Assembly (NCBI GenBank): GCA_011316305.1 | Contig: SAUG01000063.1 | Span: 62,001-126,000 of the forward strand | Source: Rusavskia elegans | Lineage: Eukaryota > Ascomycota > Lecanoromycetes > Teloschistales > Teloschistaceae | Reading direction: 5' to 3' | DNA length: 64,000 nucleotides | Shown here: one piece after another, positions 60,101 to 64,000 of the stretch | Position numbering within the stretch: the first letter of the stretch is position 1 | Layout: each line of letters opens with the position of its first letter | The notes under the pieces: generated by a model | Database searches by the model: none | Told to the model about the DNA's origin: nothing | The model's input: the letters and a program-made list of their open reading frames with translations, nothing else | Made by a program: the position numbers and the translations under genes

Positions 60101-62585
60101 GTTATAGGATATATTTAATCGGGTAGAAATAAAGGATAGCGCTATATTTCTAGAAAAGAATCTATTTAAAGAAGATTTTAAAAGTATATTAGGTAGATTA
60201 GCCTAGTATACTTCTGATTTGGTATTAGTAAAGTAATATATATAGGTAATATATTATTTCTAGACTATTATTCCTCGATTTATATAACTATTTAGATAGT
60301 TTAATACTCTTTTCTATATCTTTATCTTTATTTTTATCTTTATTTTTATATATATTTTTATTTTTATTTTTATCTTTATCTTTATTTATATCCTTATCTA
60401 TATCCTTATCCTCTTCTATATTTTTATTCTAACTATTAAAATTAATACTTCTAACTAAATTCTTATTATCTTTAAATATAATATTATCTTATATAGAAAA
60501 GTATATCTCTATTATCTAATCCTTTTTATTAACTTTAATAATATTATCGCTATTTTTATCTTCCTTTCTATAAAAAGACTTAATATATTTATTAGCCGTA
60601 TTTCCGTTATAACTAAATTCTTTAGTAAATACTATCTATTCTTCTAGGAAATCTAGGGTTCTAGCGGACTAAAGTTTTTAGAAGCCGGTATAATAAATAA
60701 TTTATTACTAGATAAAATTAATAATTAGAATTATATACTTTGTTAAAATTATTCTATCCGGACCGTTAATAGCTATATTAAACTAGAAAAAGTATTAGAA
60801 ATAATTATTTCTATATTAGATAGCTCTATTTATACTCGATATATTACCCTAATATATTATCTCGTTCTATTCCTACTTTATTTACTCGATAGTTATCACC
60901 TCTTCTATAGCTTCTATAAAAGCTTTAGTATATAGATTATTCTCGTAGTATAATATTAGATATAGATTAGTATTTAATATAATATATATTACCTTATTAT
61001 TTTACTATAGATCCTTTTTTTAATTCTATAGTCTATTTTTTAATCTCTAGTATTTTATTTTAATAGGGCCTTTATTCCTATATCTGCGCTTTTCTAGAAA
61101 TCTATTTCTTTAAGTTTTTTAAAGTATTTATATATTATAATATAGTCTATATTCTATTTTTTATAGAATTTATATTCGGTATCGGACAATTTTTTACCGC
61201 GTTTACGGCTTATAACTAATTTAGATTTTATAGATAGTAATTTTAATTTAGATATAGTAGATAGTATACTAAATAATATAATAGGATAATATAATTAGTT
61301 ACTATAAAATTATCTAAAGGCTCTATATATTATAGTAGTAGATTATACTAAAAGTTTATAGAAGTATATAAACTTATTTAGAATTCTAATCTTCTAGCTG
61401 TAGTATAGCCGACGATTATTTTTACTTTATTTCTAATCTTCTATTTTTTAATAATTAATTACTATAATAAGATATTAATATACTATATACTATACTATAT
61501 TATATTTTACTTTATTATTAGTTTTTTATTTCTTTTATTCGTCGTAGTATAATATATAGTTTATTCGAATCTAAATAGAGAAAATATATTAAAATAATAT
61601 AATTAATCGTATATTAACGCTAAAACTATTTTAGATAAAAAATTAATTCCGACCTATAGAAATATAGTAAAGATTTAAAAAAATAGAATTAGAAAAAATA
61701 AAAAAAAAGATAAAAGGAAATCTTATAGTACTATAGTACTAGTAATGTTCTAGGATAATATATTCTTAATAGTCTAGTTAATAATCTATCGAAAGAAATA
61801 TAAATAGAAGCCGGAAACTATTATATTTCGAGAAATCTATAGATACTAGAAAGGTTTTAAATCTTTTATTTCTAAAGTACCTTTCGCTAGACTATATTAT
61901 AAAATCTTTACCGATATCGCTACTATATATATAAATAGAGGGATCGATAGAATATAAAACGTAGCGTTAATAGTTTTATAGAATACGATAGAAGTATATA
62001 TAGTTACTTTTCTAATAAATAAATATATTACTTTATTATATTATTATATATATCCGACTATACTTATTTTTTATAGATTATTAACTAGCTATAATCTATA
62101 CTAAGTATATTACTATTTAGTAGAAAAATATTTAGTTTATTAAAAGTTTAATATAGAATCTAGGGGTATAGCCCGAAACGTATTAATAGCTAGTTAATAA
62201 TAAACTCTAAAGAATTAAAAGCTCTAGGGAAAAGATATATATCTATAGAATTATTTAAAAAAAGATAGTACTATTTATATAATACCGGTATATAAATTAA
62301 TATTTATAGGTAACTATTATATAAGCTAGTATTAAATAGAATTTATTATTATTTTATATTACCTGTAATTACTTTTATATTTAACTATCGAATATAATTA
62401 TAAATCGGGTCGGATCGGATTTTCGGATCGGATTTTTAGATTAAAGTCTATAACCCGATCTAAAAATCGGATTAGAATTTATAATCCGATCCGACCGTTT
62501 AGTAGGTCGAACCCGGATCGGGTTACTAAAACCGAGTCGGATACTCGACGGTTCGACGGAAACCCGACCCGAACCGGCCAGTCTA
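57190..62585 (+). mobile_element. TIR transposon (hAT-type ends), copy 2, both ends present
   Basis: This 5,396-bp element begins TAGACTGATCGTCGGGTCGG and ends CCCGAACCGGCCAGTCTA, nearly complementary ends shared with the MITEs. Both 180-bp end regions are crowded with CCGACCC/GGGTCGG words, like the subterminal transposase-binding repeats of hAT elements. Coding-like blocks shared with copy 1 include YIDKYQNKFKKYFNKYYR at about 59,610. The transposase domains themselves are not recognisable. It lies in the interior of family A copy 3. Flanks ATTTTATA and ATAAAACT do not form a clean 8-bp duplication, so the superfamily rests on the MITEs. A short reverse frame at its left junction (56,974-57,183) belongs to the family A interior and is not a gene. 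Confidence 0.78.
60312..60428 (+). repeat. TTTATC-type hexanucleotide microsatellite inside the transposon
   Basis: About 115 bp of irregular TTTATC, TTTATT and CCTTATCTATAT units. Copy 1 has only TTCTATATCTTTATTCT at the matching place (about 22,390), so the tract expanded in this copy. Confidence 0.75.
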
Positions 62586-63815
62586 ATAAAACTTTTATAT
62601 AATAAACTAGATATTAAATTAAATATAAACTACGAATAAATTAAAGAAATTAATACCCTCTTTAAATAGAGAGGTAAAGTCTGGAAAATAAAGACTTAGA
62701 AGAAATACTATTATTTATTAATATAGGTAGCTTTTAAATATAATAAAATATAAAAACTATTTTAATAGCTATAGATAAAAGACGTTAAAAAAATCTATCG
62801 AAGTATGATTAAAGAAATAGAATAGGTTAGTTATAATTCTACGCCTAAACTAGAGAAATATCTAGATAATAAAATATCGGATTCTATATTTAGCGTATAA
62901 CTATAGAACGAATAGATTCAAATTTTATTATTATAGGACGAAATAGTTATTAAAAAATAAAAGTTAGCGGAAGTTTCCGAAAACTAGGACGTAATTTATA
63001 ATATTAATATATAAAGATTAGTATAAAAAGAAGCGGTATAAAGGAGTTTTTAACTAGATACTCTTTTATACGCTTCCTAGATCTAAAAACTAAAACGAAT
63101 TAAATTTTTTTAAAAATTAATTTAAATTAACTAAATTAAAAACTGGAACCGATTTAATAGACGCCTTTTATATAGCTAGTATAAGATCTATAGAGAAGTA
63201 AAATATAACTAGATTATTAAATTCGTTAAAATAAAATAATACGCGCTATTTCTAGATAATAAAATTACTTTTATATTTATCTAAAGCGCGATAATAAATA
63301 ATAAAATACTTTTATTTTCTAAAAAATCGGCGGAGATCCGATTTCTAAATAAGGTATTTATTACGAATTTCTTTTTTAGAATTAAAAAAAGATTCGATAC
63401 GATATCGCGCTTTAATATACTCGTTAAAAATATTCCTAATATTAGACCGAAGTTTTTTTTTTTTTATTTTTAAAACGTTTTCTTACGGGTATTAGTAATT
63501 AGAAAATATATAAAAATAAAGTAACCGTATAAATAATATCAGAAATTAAAAGATTATAAAATTTCTAAATATAAATATAAATATTACTATCTACTTTAAC
63601 TTTATACTCTTTTAAAAGATTACGAATATAAAGGTTATAAAGAAAAAGTATAATAATACCCTTCGACTAAATTTAATAGAAAGATTTTAACCGATTACTT
63701 TTTCGAAAATATATAATAAAAATATTAAAGAAAGAAGATAAAAAAAAAGAGGAAAATAGGTTTTATAAACCCCGTATATAGAAATATTAGATAAAAAGCG
63801 ATATAGGGGAGACTA

Positions 63816-64000
63816 TATTACGTCTACGATTCTATAGAAATATTCTAAAAAATTAGCTAGCTAAACGAAGCTAATTATCTATAACCGTCTATAGCTACTA
63901 TAGCCGACCTTTATAATAGAATCTTTTAGCGGACGGCTATCTATTAGTACTATCGGCTACTTTTATTATATATATCATTTTTTTCATTTCTATTAAATAG
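63816..64000 (+). repeat. Family A 3' LTR of copy 3 (partial, window edge)
   Basis: The first 185 bp of the LTR (TATTACGTCTACGATTCT) are cut by the end of the window. Confidence 0.82.

Larger units (their letters stand above)
53290..64000 (+). mobile_element. Family C copy 2, 5' part, split by family A copy 3 and running off the window
   Basis: The LTR and following 1.9 kb match 40,381 to about 42,560 of copy 1 closely. At 55,467 the match stops because family A inserted at GTTAT; copy 1 shows the single uninterrupted GTTAT at the same point. The rest of this element must lie beyond 64,000, after family A ends. Confidence 0.82.
55468..64000 (+). mobile_element. Family A LTR retrotransposon, copy 3, split by a TIR transposon, 3' end outside the window
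   Basis: The 5' LTR (55,468-55,879) is followed by internal sequence to 57,189, then the transposon, then internal sequence 62,586-63,815 and the start of the 3' LTR (63,816 on). Internal length without the transposon is about 2.54 kb, equal to copies 1 and 2. The zinc knuckle is at 56,579-56,620 (YYLYRKIGYFKRNY). The polypurine tract ATAGGGGAGAC precedes the 3' LTR. The target is GTTAT (55,463-55,467). Confidence 0.85.

Noticed and set aside
1..64000. Mitochondrial or organelle origin because of high AT content
   Set aside because: The CpA/TpG-specific loss, nested LTR elements, spliceosomal-type intron and normal-composition islands fit nuclear fungal DNA with RIP.

Overview
The window looks like a repeat-dominated AT-rich compartment of a filamentous ascomycete (Pezizomycotina). 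Read by eye, about 60 of the 64 kb is almost free of CpA and TpG and full of TpA, while CpG is kept. This is the signature of repeat-induced point mutation (RIP), a premeiotic process of filamentous fungi that turns C to T (mainly in CpA) in duplicated DNA. Wherever an old coding frame can still be followed, most of its stops are TAA or TAG where Gln (CAA, CAG) or Trp (TGG) codons would be expected. The species cannot be named from the sequence.

Two stretches keep normal base composition and codons. The left edge (1 to about 760) holds the 3' end of a fungal F-box/DUF7730-like gene. An island at about 29,900-32,030 holds a two-exon gene for a small secreted, cysteine-containing, single-pass membrane protein (30,518-31,433), a 138-bp foldback element upstream of it, and a doubtful reverse-strand coding remnant downstream. 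No rRNA, tRNA or CRISPR array was seen.

The rest is a nest of mobile elements, whose order can be read from target-site duplications (TSDs). Family A is a short LTR element (about 3.34 kb, LTR about 410 bp) with a Gag and zinc knuckle but no visible reverse transcriptase. It occurs at 3,892-7,236 (-), 10,798-14,134 (+) and 55,468-64,000 (+, running off the edge), plus an LTR fragment at 33,405-34,078. Family B is a Ty3/gypsy element on the minus strand (34,129-49,203, LTR 493 bp). Its right LTR is split by family C, an 8.38-kb Ty3/gypsy chromovirus (40,381-48,761, LTR 240 bp, TSD ATTAG) with Gag, reverse transcriptase, RNase H, integrase, chromodomain and an extra reading frame behind pol. 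A second family C copy begins at 53,290 and is itself split by family A copy 3 (target GTTAT).

Family A copy 3 is in turn split by a terminal-inverted-repeat DNA transposon (57,190-62,585). An older copy of that transposon (19,371-27,206) carries a short LTR element, family D (23,056-25,780, TSD AAATC), which carries a solo family B LTR (23,962-24,454, TSD CGTTA). Small elements with the same ends (MITEs, about 435-470 bp) lie at 18,174, 29,174 and 33,550, with a partial one at 27,207. The 8-bp duplications of two of them point to the hAT superfamily. The remaining spacers hold mutated coding-like blocks that could not be named, a coding-type minisatellite at 29,056, and a few short patches that escaped mutation.
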